Positions 47,745 through 56,643 of a DNA stretch of 64,000 nucleotides are shown here, one piece after another. Position 1 is the stretch's first letter. Each line of letters starts with the position of its first letter. The stretch is taken from NCBI RefSeq assembly GCF_900089585.1, contig NZ_FLRH01000004.1:1047001-1111000 (forward strand), read 5' to 3'. Both the position numbers and the translations under genes were made by a program. The notes beneath the pieces were generated by a model. That model was given only the letters and a program-made list of their open reading frames with translations, was not told where the DNA came from and searched no databases. This DNA comes from Micromonospora sediminicola. Its GTDB lineage: Bacteria > Actinomycetota > Actinomycetes > Mycobacteriales > Micromonosporaceae.

Positions 47745-50051
47745 GTGGTGAGCACCCCTCGCGAGCACTCCGACCCGCCGCCCCTCCTCGACCCCGGCAC
47801 GCCCCGCAACGGCCGCCCCACGCGCGGCCCCGACGGGCGGTTCCGGCAGACCCGGCCGCCCGAGGAGCGTCTCGGCGCCGACCCGGACGCGGCCGGCGCG
47901 ACCGGGCTGGACGAGCCGCTCGACCCGGTGGAGGGGCCCGGCCCGGCCGACGGGACCGACCCCGACGCCGGCCCGCCGACCGCGCAGCCGCTGCCCGAGG
48001 ACCGCTTCCTCAACCGCGAGCTGTCCTGGCTCGACTTCAACGCCCGGGTGCTGGCGCTCGCCGAGGACCCGCGCACGCCGCTGCTGGAGCGCGCGAAGTT
48101 CCTGGCGATCTTCGCCAGCAACCTGGACGAGTTCTTCATGGTCCGGGTGGCCGGGCTCAAGCGCCGGCTCTCCGCCGGCCTGCCGGTGCGCGGCGGTGAC
48201 CGGCTGCCGCTGCGCACCCAGCTCGAACTGATCACCGAGAAGACCGCCGACCTGGTCGCCCGGCACGCCGCCTGCTTCGTCGACGACGTGCTGCCCCGGC
48301 TCGCCGAGGAGGACATCCGGGTCCTGCGGTGGAGCGACCTGGACGACGCCGAGCGGGAGCGGCTGCGCACCTGGTTCCGCGAGCACATCTTCCCGGTGCT
48401 CACGCCGCTCGCGGTCGACCCGGCGCACCCGTTCCCCTACATCTCCGGCCGGTCGCTGAACCTGGCCGTCTCGGTCCGCGACCCGGACGGCGGTTCGGAG
48501 CTGTTCGCCCGGGTCAAGGTGCCGAACAACGTCCCCCGGTTCGTCCGGGTGGCGAAGGACCGGCCCGGGGTGCGTTTCCTGCCGGTGGAGGACCTCATCT
48601 CCGTCCACCTCGGCCAGCTCTTCTCCGGCATGCAGGTGGTCGAGTGCCACCTGTTCCGGGTCACCCGCAACGCCGAGGTGGAGGTCGACGAGGACCGCGA
48701 CGAGGACCTGCTCCAGGCCCTCGAACGGGAGCTGGCCCGGCGCCGGTTCGGCCCGCCGGTGCGGCTGGAGGTGGCCGCCTCCATCTCCGACCACATGCTG
48801 GAGCTGCTCGTCCGCGAGCTGGACATGGACGGGCACGACGTGCTGCGGGTCCGCGGTCTGCTCGACCTGTCCGCCCTGTGGCAGGTCTACGGCGAGGCCG
48901 ACCGACCCGACCTCAAGGACCCGCCGTTCGTGCCGGCCACCCACCCGCGCCTGGCCGAGGGCGAGGTGCCGCGCAGCGTGTTCGCCACGCTGCGCGACGG
49001 CGACGTGCTGGTGCACCACCCCTACCACTCGTTCGCGACCAGCGTGCAGCGCTTCGTGGAGCAGGCCGCGGCCGACCCGAACGTGCTGGCCATCAAGCAG
49101 ACGCTCTACCGCACCAGCGGCGACTCCCCGATCGTCGACGCGCTGGTCGACGCGGCCGCCGCCGGCAAGCAGGTGGTGGTGCTGGTGGAGCTGAAGGCGC
49201 GCTTCGACGAGGTGGCCAACATCGGCTGGGCGCGCACCCTGGAGCGGGCCGGCTGCCACGTGGTCTACGGCCTGGTGGGGCTCAAGACGCACTGCAAGAC
49301 CGCGCTGGTGGTGCGCCAGGAGGGCAACCAGATCCGGCGCTACTGCCACATCGGCACCGGCAACTACCACCCGAAGACCGCCCGGCTCTACGAGGACTTC
49401 GGCATGCTCACCGCCGACCCCGAGATCGGCGCCGACCTGACCGACCTGTTCAACGTGCTCACCGGCTACAGCCGGCAGACCGCGTTCCGCCGGCTGCTGG
49501 TCGCCCCGCAGGGCATCCGCAGCGGCCTGATCGAGCGGATCGACCGGGAGATCGAGCACGTCCGGCTCGGCATGCCGGGGCTGGTGCAGTTCAAGGTGAA
49601 CTCCCTCGTCGACGAGGAGATCACCGACGCGCTCTACCGGGCGTCGCGGGCCGGCGTCCACGTCGACCTGCTGATCCGGGGAATGTGCACGCTGCGCCCG
49701 GGCGTGCCCGGGCTGTCGGAGAACATCCGGGTCCGCTCGATCCTCGGCCGGTTCCTGGAGCACTCGCGCGTCTTCCGGTTCGGCAACAACGGCGACGCGG
49801 AGTTCTGGATGGGCTCGGCCGACCTGATGCACCGCAACCTGGACCGCCGGGTGGAGGCGCTGGTGCAGGTGAGCGACCCGGTGGCCCGGGCCGAGCTGGA
49901 CCACGTCCTGGCCACCGCGTTCGACAGCGACGTGGACGCGTTCGAGCTGGCCGCGGACGGCACCTGGCACCGGCGTACCGGCACCGACGACGCGCCGCTG
50001 ACCCACCTGCAGGACCTGCTGTTGCGCCGGGTCGGCGGTCGGGCGGACTGA
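47745..50051 (+). CDS. ppk: Polyphosphate kinase 1
   Basis: Transfers the ATP gamma-phosphate reversibly to polyphosphate at the membrane. The 768-residue product has an extra N-terminal 80 residues (Pro/Asp/Gly-rich, probably disordered), then the family start DRFLNRELSWLDFNARVLAL. The later PLD-like domains hold the phospho-accepting His in GLVGLKTHCKTALVVRQEG (about 515-533) and the second His in YCHIGTGNYHPKTARLYED. The GTG at 47745 or the next GTG may start translation. A PHO-box-like repeat lies just upstream, and a MutT1-type gene follows, as in Mycobacterium. Confidence 0.96.
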   Translation: MVSTPREHSDPPPLLDPGTPRNGRPTRGPDGRFRQTRPPEERLGADPDAAGATGLDEPLDPVEGPGPADGTDPDAGPPTAQPLPEDRFLNRELSWLDFNARVLALAEDPRTPLLERAKFLAIFASNLDEFFMVRVAGLKRRLSAGLPVRGGDRLPLRTQLELITEKTADLVARHAACFVDDVLPRLAEEDIRVLRWSDLDDAERERLRTWFREHIFPVLTPLAVDPAHPFPYISGRSLNLAVSVRDPDGGSELFARVKVPNNVPRFVRVAKDRPGVRFLPVEDLISVHLGQLFSGMQVVECHLFRVTRNAEVEVDEDRDEDLLQALERELARRRFGPPVRLEVAASISDHMLELLVRELDMDGHDVLRVRGLLDLSALWQVYGEADRPDLKDPPFVPATHPRLAEGEVPRSVFATLRDGDVLVHHPYHSFATSVQRFVEQAAADPNVLAIKQTLYRTSGDSPIVDALVDAAAAGKQVVVLVELKARFDEVANIGWARTLERAGCHVVYGLVGLKTHCKTALVVRQEGNQIRRYCHIGTGNYHPKTARLYEDFGMLTADPEIGADLTDLFNVLTGYSRQTAFRRLLVAPQGIRSGLIERIDREIEHVRLGMPGLVQFKVNSLVDEEITDALYRASRAGVHVDLLIRGMCTLRPGVPGLSENIRVRSILGRFLEHSRVFRFGNNGDAEFWMGSADLMHRNLDRRVEALVQVSDPVARAELDHVLATAFDSDVDAFELAADGTWHRRTGTDDAPLTHLQDLLLRRVGGRAD

Positions 50052-50091
50052 GCGGGCCGTGCCGGGCGACGGGCGGGCATACGGTGAGCGG

Positions 50092-50973
50092 ATGAGCGAC
50101 GACGAACCGGTGCGGATCCGGGCGGCGGGTGGCGTCGTCTGGCGTCCGGGTCCCACCGGCGTCGAGATCTGCCTGGTGCACCGCCCCCGCTACGGCGACT
50201 GGTCACTGCCCAAGGGCAAGCTGGACGCCGGCGAGCACCCGCTGGTCGCCGCCGTGCGGGAGGTGGCCGAGGAGACCGACGTGCGGGCCGTGCCGCAGGT
50301 CCGCCTGCCCACGGTCCGCTACCGCAGCGAGGGCCGGGCCAAGGCGGTCGACTGGTGGTCGATGCGGGCCGTCGGCGCCGGCGGCTTCCAGCCCGGCACC
50401 GAGGTCGACGAGGTGGCCTGGTACGCGGTGGACGACGCCGCCCGCCGGGTCAGCTATCCGCACGACGCCGAGGTGATCGCCGCGTTCGCGGCGTTGCCGC
50501 CGGTCACCGCGACGCTGCTGCTGGTCCGGCACGCGCACGCCGGCAAGCGGGGCACGTGGACCGGCCCGGACACCGGCCGCCCGCTGGACGCCGAGGGGTG
50601 GGCCCAGGCGCAGGCGCTGGTCCCGCTGGTGTCCCTGGTCCGCCCGGTGCGCCTGCTCTCCGCCTCGGCCCGCCGCTGCGTGCAGACGCTGGACCCGGCG
50701 GCGGCCCGGCTGGACCTGCCGATCGAGATCTGCGGCGACCTCGACGAGCCGGTGCCGGGGCAGCAGGCCGAGGAGTGCGCGTTGGCCGCCGCGGCGCGGC
50801 TGACCGCGCTGGCCGGGGCCGGCGAGCCGGTCGCGGTGTGCAGCCAGGGCAAGGTGATCCCGGGCGCGCTGGAACGGCTCACCGGTCGCGCCGACGACTT
50901 CACCACCGCCAAGGGCGGCGGCTGGCTCCTTCCGTTCGCCGGCGACCGCCTGGTGGCCCCCGACCGATTGTGA
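50092..50973 (+). CDS. NUDIX hydrolase-histidine phosphatase fusion (MutT1-like)
   Basis: The 293-residue product joins an N-terminal NUDIX domain and a C-terminal phosphoglycerate-mutase-like domain, the architecture of mycobacterial MutT1, which degrades 8-oxo-dGTP and diadenosine polyphosphates. The NUDIX box is GKLDAGEHPLVAAVREVAEE (about 39-58), but the box ends TDV where Gly is usual. The second domain starts LLLVRHAHAGKRG (about 145), and the usual late catalytic His is replaced in VAVCSQGKVIPGAL. The ATG at 50092 is chosen over 50059. It lies 40 bases after ppk, the Mycobacterium order. Confidence 0.9.
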   Translation: MSDDEPVRIRAAGGVVWRPGPTGVEICLVHRPRYGDWSLPKGKLDAGEHPLVAAVREVAEETDVRAVPQVRLPTVRYRSEGRAKAVDWWSMRAVGAGGFQPGTEVDEVAWYAVDDAARRVSYPHDAEVIAAFAALPPVTATLLLVRHAHAGKRGTWTGPDTGRPLDAEGWAQAQALVPLVSLVRPVRLLSASARRCVQTLDPAAARLDLPIEICGDLDEPVPGQQAEECALAAAARLTALAGAGEPVAVCSQGKVIPGALERLTGRADDFTTAKGGGWLLPFAGDRLVAPDRL

Positions 50974-50986
50974 GTCGGCTCCCGGC

Positions 50987-52939
50987 TCAGGGCAGCGTGA
51001 CGGTGAGCGTCACCGGGAGGTGGTCGCTGGCCTCGGTTCGGGGGGCGCGCACCTCGGCGGCGGTCAGCCCCGGCGAGACGAGGACGTGGTCGATCTGGGC
51101 GCGCGGGTCGTCGGCGGGGCTGGTCCGCAGCGGCCGGGCGGCGGCCAGCGCGTCCACCAGACCGGCCCGGGTGAACTCGGCGAACGCCGGATCGTCCGGC
51201 TCGGTGTTGAGGTCGCCGCCGAGCACCAGCGGCCGGCCGGCCGCGTATTCGCTGGCGAACGCGGCCACCTCGCGGGCCTGTTCCACCGGATCCCGGCCGG
51301 GCGGCGGTTGCAGGTGGGTGGCGACCACGGCCAGCTCGCGGCCACCGAGGTCGAGCGTCACGCCGAGCGCCTGCGCCCCGGTCGGCGCGCCGTGCGCGGT
51401 CAACGGCCGGGTCCGGCCCGTGCGCACCGGGAATCGGGTGAGCACCGCGTCGCCCCACACCGGGTCGGCGGCGGGCGCGAAGACGTACGGCATCCCCAGC
51501 CGACCGGCCAGCAGCGCCACCGTGTCGTGCCCGCCGTTGAGCCACCAGCCCCGGTCCACCTCGCTGAGCAGCACCACGTCCGCCCCGCGCAGCTGTCGGG
51601 CGACCGCGTCGAGGTCCAGCCGGCCGTCGATGCCGAAGCCCATCCGGATGTTGTAGGCGGTGACCCGCACCGTCCCCGGCGGGCCGCCCGGCCGGGGGTC
51701 CGACGGCGGGACGTGCAGGTGGGTGCCGAGCCCGGCCGACGCCGTCAGGCCGAGGAGGAGCCAGGTCCGCGCCGGATCGGGCAGGGTCGGGGCGGACCAC
51801 GGTGGCCCGGTGAACGCCACCAGAGCGACCAGGACGGCCGCGGCGACCGGCACCCACCCGTTGGGGTACCCGAGGTCGTAGGCGGCGTAGTAGGCCACCG
51901 TGGCCACCGCGAAGACCAGCATTCCGACGACGGCGGCCCGACCGCGCCGCGCCGCCGCCCGTCCGTCCGGGTCGGCGCCGGCCACCGCGTCGTCGGTCGC
52001 CGAGTCGGTCAGCGCCAGGCAACCGCCGAGCCCGGCGGCGGTGAGCAGGTACGCCGGGACCAACCGCCCGGTCGCGAACAGCACCGCGCCGGCGACCAGC
52101 GCGACCGGCCAGAGCACCCGGGCGAGTCGGGTCGGCATCCGGAGCAGCACGCCCGCCAGGAACAGCAGGACCGCGTACCCGCCCAGCACCGGGACGGCGG
52201 GACGGGCGAGGCCGGGGAAGTCGGGGGAACCGGTGCCGGCGGCGGCGCTCCAGACCGCCGGGGCGAGCGCGATCTGGTTGGCCAGCAGCAGCGCCGGACC
52301 GCAGAGCAACCAGGCCCGCCGCCCGGCCGCCACCGGTGGCGTCTCCCGCACCGGTTCCGATGCCGCCCCGAACCGGTCCGGCGACACCGGCCCGGGCGTC
52401 GGCGCGGCGGACGGCATCCCCGGCCGTCGTGCCGCGGCGAGCCCGGCCGCGGCGAGGAACGCCAGCACCAGCGGGACGCTCAGGCTCCACCCGAGCACAC
52501 CGCCGCGCCAGACCAGGTCCTCGGTGCCGAGCAGGGCGTGCCCGACCGCGTTGCCGGCCAGGCCGAGCGCCAGCCCGGCGACCGGCCGGTCGACGAGCGC
52601 GGCGGCCGCGGCGAGCCAGACCAGTCCGGCGAGCAGCCCGGCGCACGCCAGCCAGAGCTGGGCCGTGCCACCGGGACCGGCGGTCAGGAGCAGGCGCACG
52701 ACGGCCAGCACGCCGGCCGCCGCGAGGCCGACCGGGCGGACGCCGAGCCGGCGTACCAGGCCGGGCGCGGCCAGCGCGAGCACGAACCAGCCGAGCGCGA
52801 ACGCGCCGAGCAGCTCGGCGGGCGTCTCGGCGGCGCGGCCGAAGAGCGTGATGACCGACGGGAGCCAGACCCGAAGCACGTCCAGCAGGACCGTGACGCC
52901 CAGGGCGAGCGCGAGGGTGCAGAGGTGACGGTGCCGCAC
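50987..52939 (-). CDS. Membrane protein with C-terminal endonuclease/exonuclease/phosphatase domain
   Basis: The 650-residue product has about ten to twelve hydrophobic segments in its first 400 residues. An EEP domain follows (about 415-650): VTAYNIRMGFG, VVLLSEVDRGWW (metal Glu), VVATHLQPPPG, LVLGGDLNTEPDDP and a final AQIDHVLVS, containing the conserved Asn, Glu, His and Asp residues. The EEP fold includes DNases, phosphoinositide phosphatases and sphingomyelinases; a lipid or sugar-phosphate substrate at the membrane seems more likely than DNA. It is convergent with the MutT1-like gene, 13 bases apart. Confidence 0.85.
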   Translation of the reverse strand: MRHRHLCTLALALGVTVLLDVLRVWLPSVITLFGRAAETPAELLGAFALGWFVLALAAPGLVRRLGVRPVGLAAAGVLAVVRLLLTAGPGGTAQLWLACAGLLAGLVWLAAAAALVDRPVAGLALGLAGNAVGHALLGTEDLVWRGGVLGWSLSVPLVLAFLAAAGLAAARRPGMPSAAPTPGPVSPDRFGAASEPVRETPPVAAGRRAWLLCGPALLLANQIALAPAVWSAAAGTGSPDFPGLARPAVPVLGGYAVLLFLAGVLLRMPTRLARVLWPVALVAGAVLFATGRLVPAYLLTAAGLGGCLALTDSATDDAVAGADPDGRAAARRGRAAVVGMLVFAVATVAYYAAYDLGYPNGWVPVAAAVLVALVAFTGPPWSAPTLPDPARTWLLLGLTASAGLGTHLHVPPSDPRPGGPPGTVRVTAYNIRMGFGIDGRLDLDAVARQLRGADVVLLSEVDRGWWLNGGHDTVALLAGRLGMPYVFAPAADPVWGDAVLTRFPVRTGRTRPLTAHGAPTGAQALGVTLDLGGRELAVVATHLQPPPGRDPVEQAREVAAFASEYAAGRPLVLGGDLNTEPDDPAFAEFTRAGLVDALAAARPLRTSPADDPRAQIDHVLVSPGLTAAEVRAPRTEASDHLPVTLTVTLP

Positions 52940-53024
52940 GGGCGCCTCTTCTCGTGACCGACGGGGGTTTCGGCACGGCGATTCTGCGCGGCGGCGCGGC
53001 GGGCGGTCAACGCGTACCCACGGA

Positions 53025-53058
53025 CGAGGGCGCCCACCGCGAACGGTGGGCGCCCTCG
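53025..53058 (-). terminator. Hairpin terminator of hupB
   Basis: Perfect 14-bp arms CGAGGGCGCCCACC (53025-53038) and complement (53045-53058) with a 6-base loop, 15 bases beyond the hupB stop. Confidence 0.85.
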
Positions 53059-53072
53059 GTGGGACGGTCCGG

Positions 53073-53699
53073 TCAGCGCCGGGTGGCGGCCTTCTTGGCC
53101 GGCGCCTTCTTCGCGGGCGCCTTCTTCGCCGCCGCGGTCTTCTTGGCCGTGGCCGACTTGGCCGCGGTCGTCTTCTTGGCCGCGGTGGTCTTCTTGGCCG
53201 TGGCGGACTTCGCCGCGGTCGTCTTCTTCGCCGCCGCGGTCTTGGTCGCGGTGGCCTTCTTGGCCGGTGCGGCCTTCTTGCTCGCGGCGGTGGTCTTGGT
53301 GGCCTTCGCCGCCGTGGTCTTCTTCGCGGCCCCGGTGGTCTTCGCCGCCGTGGTCTTCTTCGCCGCCGCCGTGGTCTTGGCGGCCCCGGTGGTCTTCTTC
53401 GCGGCGGCGGTGTCCTTCGGCACCTTGCCGCTGGCCACCATCTCCTTGAAGCCCGCGCCCGCCCGGAAGGTCGGGACGGAGGTCTTCTTGACCTTCACCG
53501 CCTCGCCGGTCCGCGGGTTGCGCGCTGTTCGGGCTCCCCGGACGCGCTTCTCGAACGCTCCGAAACCGGTGATCGCCACCTTCTCGCCCTTGGTGACCGC
53601 CGCCTGGACCTCAGCGAGAACCGCGTCGAGCGCGGCCGTCGCCGTCTTCCGGTCCCCCAGGCGAACGGCGAGCGCCTCGATGAGCTCGGCCTTGTTCAC
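53073..53699 (-). CDS. hupB: HU-family DNA-binding protein with long Lys/Ala C-terminal tail (HupB type)
   Basis: Nucleoid protein. The 208-residue product has an N-terminal HU domain (1-92) starting VNKAELIEALAVRLGDRKTA, with GFGAFEKRVRGARTARNPRT (about 46-65), the DNA-binding arm. Residues from about 100 are KTTAAK/KKAPAK repeats resembling histone H1, as in mycobacterial HupB, which bind and compact DNA. The GTG at 53699 has GGGAGGAAG just upstream; the longer frame is non-coding. It has its own promoter and terminator and follows the leuD-leuC pair as in Mycobacterium. Confidence 0.97.
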   Translation of the reverse strand: MNKAELIEALAVRLGDRKTATAALDAVLAEVQAAVTKGEKVAITGFGAFEKRVRGARTARNPRTGEAVKVKKTSVPTFRAGAGFKEMVASGKVPKDTAAAKKTTGAAKTTAAAKKTTAAKTTGAAKKTTAAKATKTTAASKKAAPAKKATATKTAAAKKTTAAKSATAKKTTAAKKTTAAKSATAKKTAAAKKAPAKKAPAKKAATRR

Positions 53700-53748
53700 G
53701 ACTTCCTCCCGATTGTGCAACTGACTCGACGCGAGCCATTCTGCGCGC

Positions 53749-53777
53749 ACGGTATGCCCTGTGCTGCCTGGACACAA
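53749..53777 (-). promoter_or_regulatory. Probable hupB promoter
   Basis: On the minus strand, TTGTGT (53772-53777) and TACCGT (53749-53754) are separated by 17 bases, a good sigma-70-type layout. It predicts an untranslated leader of about 40 bases with a strong ribosome site. Confidence 0.6.
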
Positions 53778-53813
53778 ACATTCGGTGGAAAAAAGCCCTT
53801 GTGTCGCAACGGA

Positions 53814-53846
53814 TTCGCCCCCACCGGCCGGGCCGGTGGGGGCGAA
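53814..53846 (-). terminator. Hairpin terminator of leuD
   Basis: Perfect 14-bp arms TTCGCCCCCACCGG (53814-53827) and complement (53833-53846) around a 5-base loop, followed on the minus strand by AT-richer sequence; 13 bases beyond the leuD stop. Confidence 0.85.
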
Positions 53847-53859
53847 AAGGGGGTACGGG

Positions 53860-54447
53860 TCAGGCGATCGAGGGCAGGAACACCGGCCGGGAGGCCTCGT
53901 ACGTGGCGATGTCGGCCTCGTGCCGGAGGGTGAGTCCAATGTCGTCCAAGCCCTCCATCAGCCGCCACCGACTGTGGTCGTCCAGCGGGAAGGCCCAGGT
54001 GGCATCCCCGGCGCGGACCTCGCGGGCGTCGAGATCAACGGTGACCGGAGTGGTCGGATCGGATTCCGCGAGCGCCCAGAGTTGCTCCACGGCACTCAAT
54101 TCCAGCTCGACCGGAAGGAGCCCTTCCTTCAGCGCGTTGCCGCGGAAGATGTCGCCGAAGCGGGGCGACACGACGGCCCGGAAGCCCCAGTCCCGCAGCG
54201 CCCAGACGGCATGCTCCCGGGACGATCCGGTGCCGAACTCCGGACCGGCCACAAGAATCGACGCTCCCGAATAAGCGGGATCGTTGAGAACGAATGACGG
54301 GTCCTCCCGCCACGCATTGAACAGGCCGTCGGCGAAACCGGTCCGGGTCACCCGCTTGAGGTACACGGCGGGGATGATCTGGTCGGTGTCCACATTGGAC
54401 CGCCGCAGCGGCACCACGGTGCCGGTGTGGGTGGTGAACTTGTCCAT
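53860..54447 (-). CDS. leuD: 3-isopropylmalate dehydratase, small subunit
   Basis: With LeuC it isomerises 2- to 3-isopropylmalate in leucine synthesis. The 195-residue product has the swivel-domain motifs NVDTDQIIPAVYLKRV (about 19-34) and EFGTGSSREHAVWAL (about 70-84). It starts MDKFTTHTGTVVPLRRS. It lies 15 bases downstream of leuC in a two-gene operon. Confidence 0.97.
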   Translation of the reverse strand: MDKFTTHTGTVVPLRRSNVDTDQIIPAVYLKRVTRTGFADGLFNAWREDPSFVLNDPAYSGASILVAGPEFGTGSSREHAVWALRDWGFRAVVSPRFGDIFRGNALKEGLLPVELELSAVEQLWALAESDPTTPVTVDLDAREVRAGDATWAFPLDDHSRWRLMEGLDDIGLTLRHEADIATYEASRPVFLPSIA

Positions 54448-54462
54448 CTCTCGGCTGCCCTT

Positions 54463-55905
54463 CTACAGGTCGGCGGGGGCGGCCAGCCGGCCGACCACGG
54501 CGGTGGCGGCGGCGACCGGCGGGGACACCAGGTGGGTACGCCCGCCCCGGCCCTGGCGGCCCTCGAAGTTGCGGTTGGAGGTCGAGGCGGAGCGCTCCCC
54601 GGGCCTGAGCGTGTCGGGGTTCATCCCCAGACACATGGAGCAGCCGGCGAACCGCCACTCGGCTCCCGCGTCGGTGAAGACCTGGTCCAGCCCCTCGATC
54701 TCGGCCGCCTCCCGGACCGCGGCGGAGCCGGGGACCACGAGCATGCGTACGCCGTCGGCGACCCGCCGCCCGCGCAGCACGTCGGCGGCGGCCCGCAGGT
54801 CCTCCAACCGGCCGTTGGTGCAGGAGCCGACGAAGACCACGTCGACGGCGAGGTCGCGCAGCGGGGTGCCGGGGGTGAGGTCCATGTATTCCAACGCCCG
54901 CCGGGCGGCGACCCGCTCCGGCTCGGTGTCGAACGCCTCCGGGTCCGGCACGGTCGCGCCCAGCGGCACGCCCTGACCGGGGTTGGTGCCCCAGGTGACG
55001 AACGGCGTGATCCGGCTCGCGTCCAGCGTGACCTCGGTGTCGAACGTCGCGCCCTCGTCGGTGGGCAACGTCCGCCAGTATTCCAGCGCCGCGTCCCAGT
55101 CGGCCCCCTGGGGCGCGTTCGGCCGCCCCTTCAGGTACGCGAACGTGGTCTCGTCCGGCGCGATCATGCCGGCCTTGGCGCCCCACTCGATGGACATGTT
55201 GGCGATCGTCATCCGCCCCTCCATCGAGAGGTCGCGGATGGCCTCGCCCCGGTACTCGACGATGTGGCCGCGACCGCCGCCGGTGCCCACCTGCGCGATC
55301 AGCGCGAGCACCAGGTCCTTGGCGGTGACGCCGGGCGCCAGTTCGCCGACCACGTTGACCGCCATGGTGCGCGGGCGGGCCTGCGGCAACGTCTGGGTGG
55401 CGAGCACGTGCTCGACCTCGCTGGTGCCGATGCCGAACGCGAGCGCGCCGAACGCGCCGTGGGTGGCGGTGTGCGAGTCGCCGCAGACGATCGTCATACC
55501 GGGCTGGGTGAGACCCAGCTGCGGGCCGATGACGTGCACGATGCCCTGGTTCTCGTCGCCCAGCGGGTGCAGCCGCACCCCGAACTCGGCGCAGTTGCGG
55601 CGCAGCGTCTCGATCTGGGTGCGGGAGGTGGGGTCCGCGATCGTGAGCAGGTCGCCGCGCCGGGAGCGGAAGGCCGGGTCGTCGTACCCGGTCGGGGTGT
55701 TGTGGTCCTCGGTCGCGATCGTCAGATCGGTCCGGCGCACCCCGCGCCCGGCCAGGCGCAGCCCGTCGAACGCCTGCGGGCTGGTCACCTCGTGCAGCAG
55801 GTGCAGGTCGATGAAGAGCAGGTCCGGCTCGCCGGCGGCGGAGCGGACCACGTGCGCGTCCCAGACCTTCTCGGCCAGGGTCCTCGGTTGAGTGACTCCC
55901 ACCAT
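54463..55905 (-). CDS. leuC: 3-isopropylmalate dehydratase, large subunit
   Basis: The 480-residue aconitase-fold subunit has the DLTIATEDHNTPTG motif and the three Cys that hold the 4Fe-4S cluster: one in VFVGSCTNGR (about 346) and two in FAGCSMCLGMNP (about 405-410). It starts MVGVTQPRTLAEKVWDAHVV. No ribosome site precedes the ATG. TAGGAT ends six bases before it, so a leaderless mRNA is likely. It is divergent from an IclR-type regulator with only 37 bases between the two starts; in Streptomyces the homologous NdgR activates leuCD. Confidence 0.97.
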   Translation of the reverse strand: MVGVTQPRTLAEKVWDAHVVRSAAGEPDLLFIDLHLLHEVTSPQAFDGLRLAGRGVRRTDLTIATEDHNTPTGYDDPAFRSRRGDLLTIADPTSRTQIETLRRNCAEFGVRLHPLGDENQGIVHVIGPQLGLTQPGMTIVCGDSHTATHGAFGALAFGIGTSEVEHVLATQTLPQARPRTMAVNVVGELAPGVTAKDLVLALIAQVGTGGGRGHIVEYRGEAIRDLSMEGRMTIANMSIEWGAKAGMIAPDETTFAYLKGRPNAPQGADWDAALEYWRTLPTDEGATFDTEVTLDASRITPFVTWGTNPGQGVPLGATVPDPEAFDTEPERVAARRALEYMDLTPGTPLRDLAVDVVFVGSCTNGRLEDLRAAADVLRGRRVADGVRMLVVPGSAAVREAAEIEGLDQVFTDAGAEWRFAGCSMCLGMNPDTLRPGERSASTSNRNFEGRQGRGGRTHLVSPPVAAATAVVGRLAAPADL

Positions 55906-55942
55906 CTGGACATCCTAAATTCTGGGAGGTAAATTTCGGCTT
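55906..55942. promoter_or_regulatory. 37-bp divergent promoter/operator of leuC and the IclR gene
   Basis: The interval contains TAGGAT on the minus strand (55912-55917), six bases before the leuC ATG, and TAAATT on the plus strand (55930-55935), seven bases before the IclR GTG. TAAATT is repeated at 55916-55921, 14 bases apart. Both genes therefore appear leaderless, and any regulator site must overlap both promoters or coding starts. Confidence 0.55.
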
Positions 55943-56641
55943 GTGGGACACAGTATGAGCGGTGTCGGCGTTCTCGACAAGGCGGTGGTCATCCTGGCCG
56001 CCTGTGTCGACGGCGCCAGCCTGGCCGAACTCGTTGAACGCACCAAGCTGCCCCGGGCCACCGCGCACCGGCTGGCACAGGCGCTGGAGATCCACCGGAT
56101 GCTGGTCCGGGACACCCAGGGCCGATGGCGCCCGGGTCCGCGCCTGGGCGAGCTGGCCAACGCGGCCCCGGACGTGCTGCTCACCGCCGCCGAGCCGCTG
56201 CTCGCGGCGCTGCGCGACGCCACCGGCGAGAGCGCCCAGCTCTACCTGCGCCGCGCCGACGAGCGCATCTGCGTGGCCGCCGCCGAGCGCGCCAGCGGCC
56301 TGCGGGACACCGTCCCGGTCGGCTCGGTGCTGCCGATGACCGCCGGCTCGGCGGCCCAGATCCTGCTCGCCTGGGAGCCACCGGAAGCGGTCATGCCGCT
56401 GCTCCCCCGCTCCAAGTTCACCGGCCGCACGCTGGCCGAGGTGCGCCGGCGCGGCTGGGCGCAGAGCGTCGCGGAGCGGGAGGCCGGCGTGGCGAGCGTC
56501 TCCGCCCCGATCCGGGACCGCACCGGACGGGTGATCGCCGCGATCAGCATCTCCGGCCCGATCGAACGCCTCGGCCGCCGCCCCGGCGAACGCCACGCCA
56601 TGGCCGTCGTCCGCGCCGGCCAACGCCTCTCCGGCCTCTGA
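55943..56641 (+). CDS. IclR-family transcriptional regulator, NdgR-like
   Basis: The 232-residue product has the N-terminal winged helix (GVGVLDKAVVILAACVDG, LAELVERTKLPRATAHRLAQ) and a C-terminal IclR effector domain (about 75-232, GESAQLYLRRADERICVAAA; VGSVLPMTAGSAAQILLA). The GVGVLDKA start and the position opposite leuC are those of NdgR, which controls leucine and other amino-acid genes in Streptomyces. The GTG at 55943 fits a leaderless start; an ATG at 55955 is the alternative. An eight-base repeat array begins two bases after its stop codon. Confidence 0.92.
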   Translation: MGHSMSGVGVLDKAVVILAACVDGASLAELVERTKLPRATAHRLAQALEIHRMLVRDTQGRWRPGPRLGELANAAPDVLLTAAEPLLAALRDATGESAQLYLRRADERICVAAAERASGLRDTVPVGSVLPMTAGSAAQILLAWEPPEAVMPLLPRSKFTGRTLAEVRRRGWAQSVAEREAGVASVSAPIRDRTGRVIAAISISGPIERLGRRPGERHAMAVVRAGQRLSGL

Positions 56642-56643
56642 CC

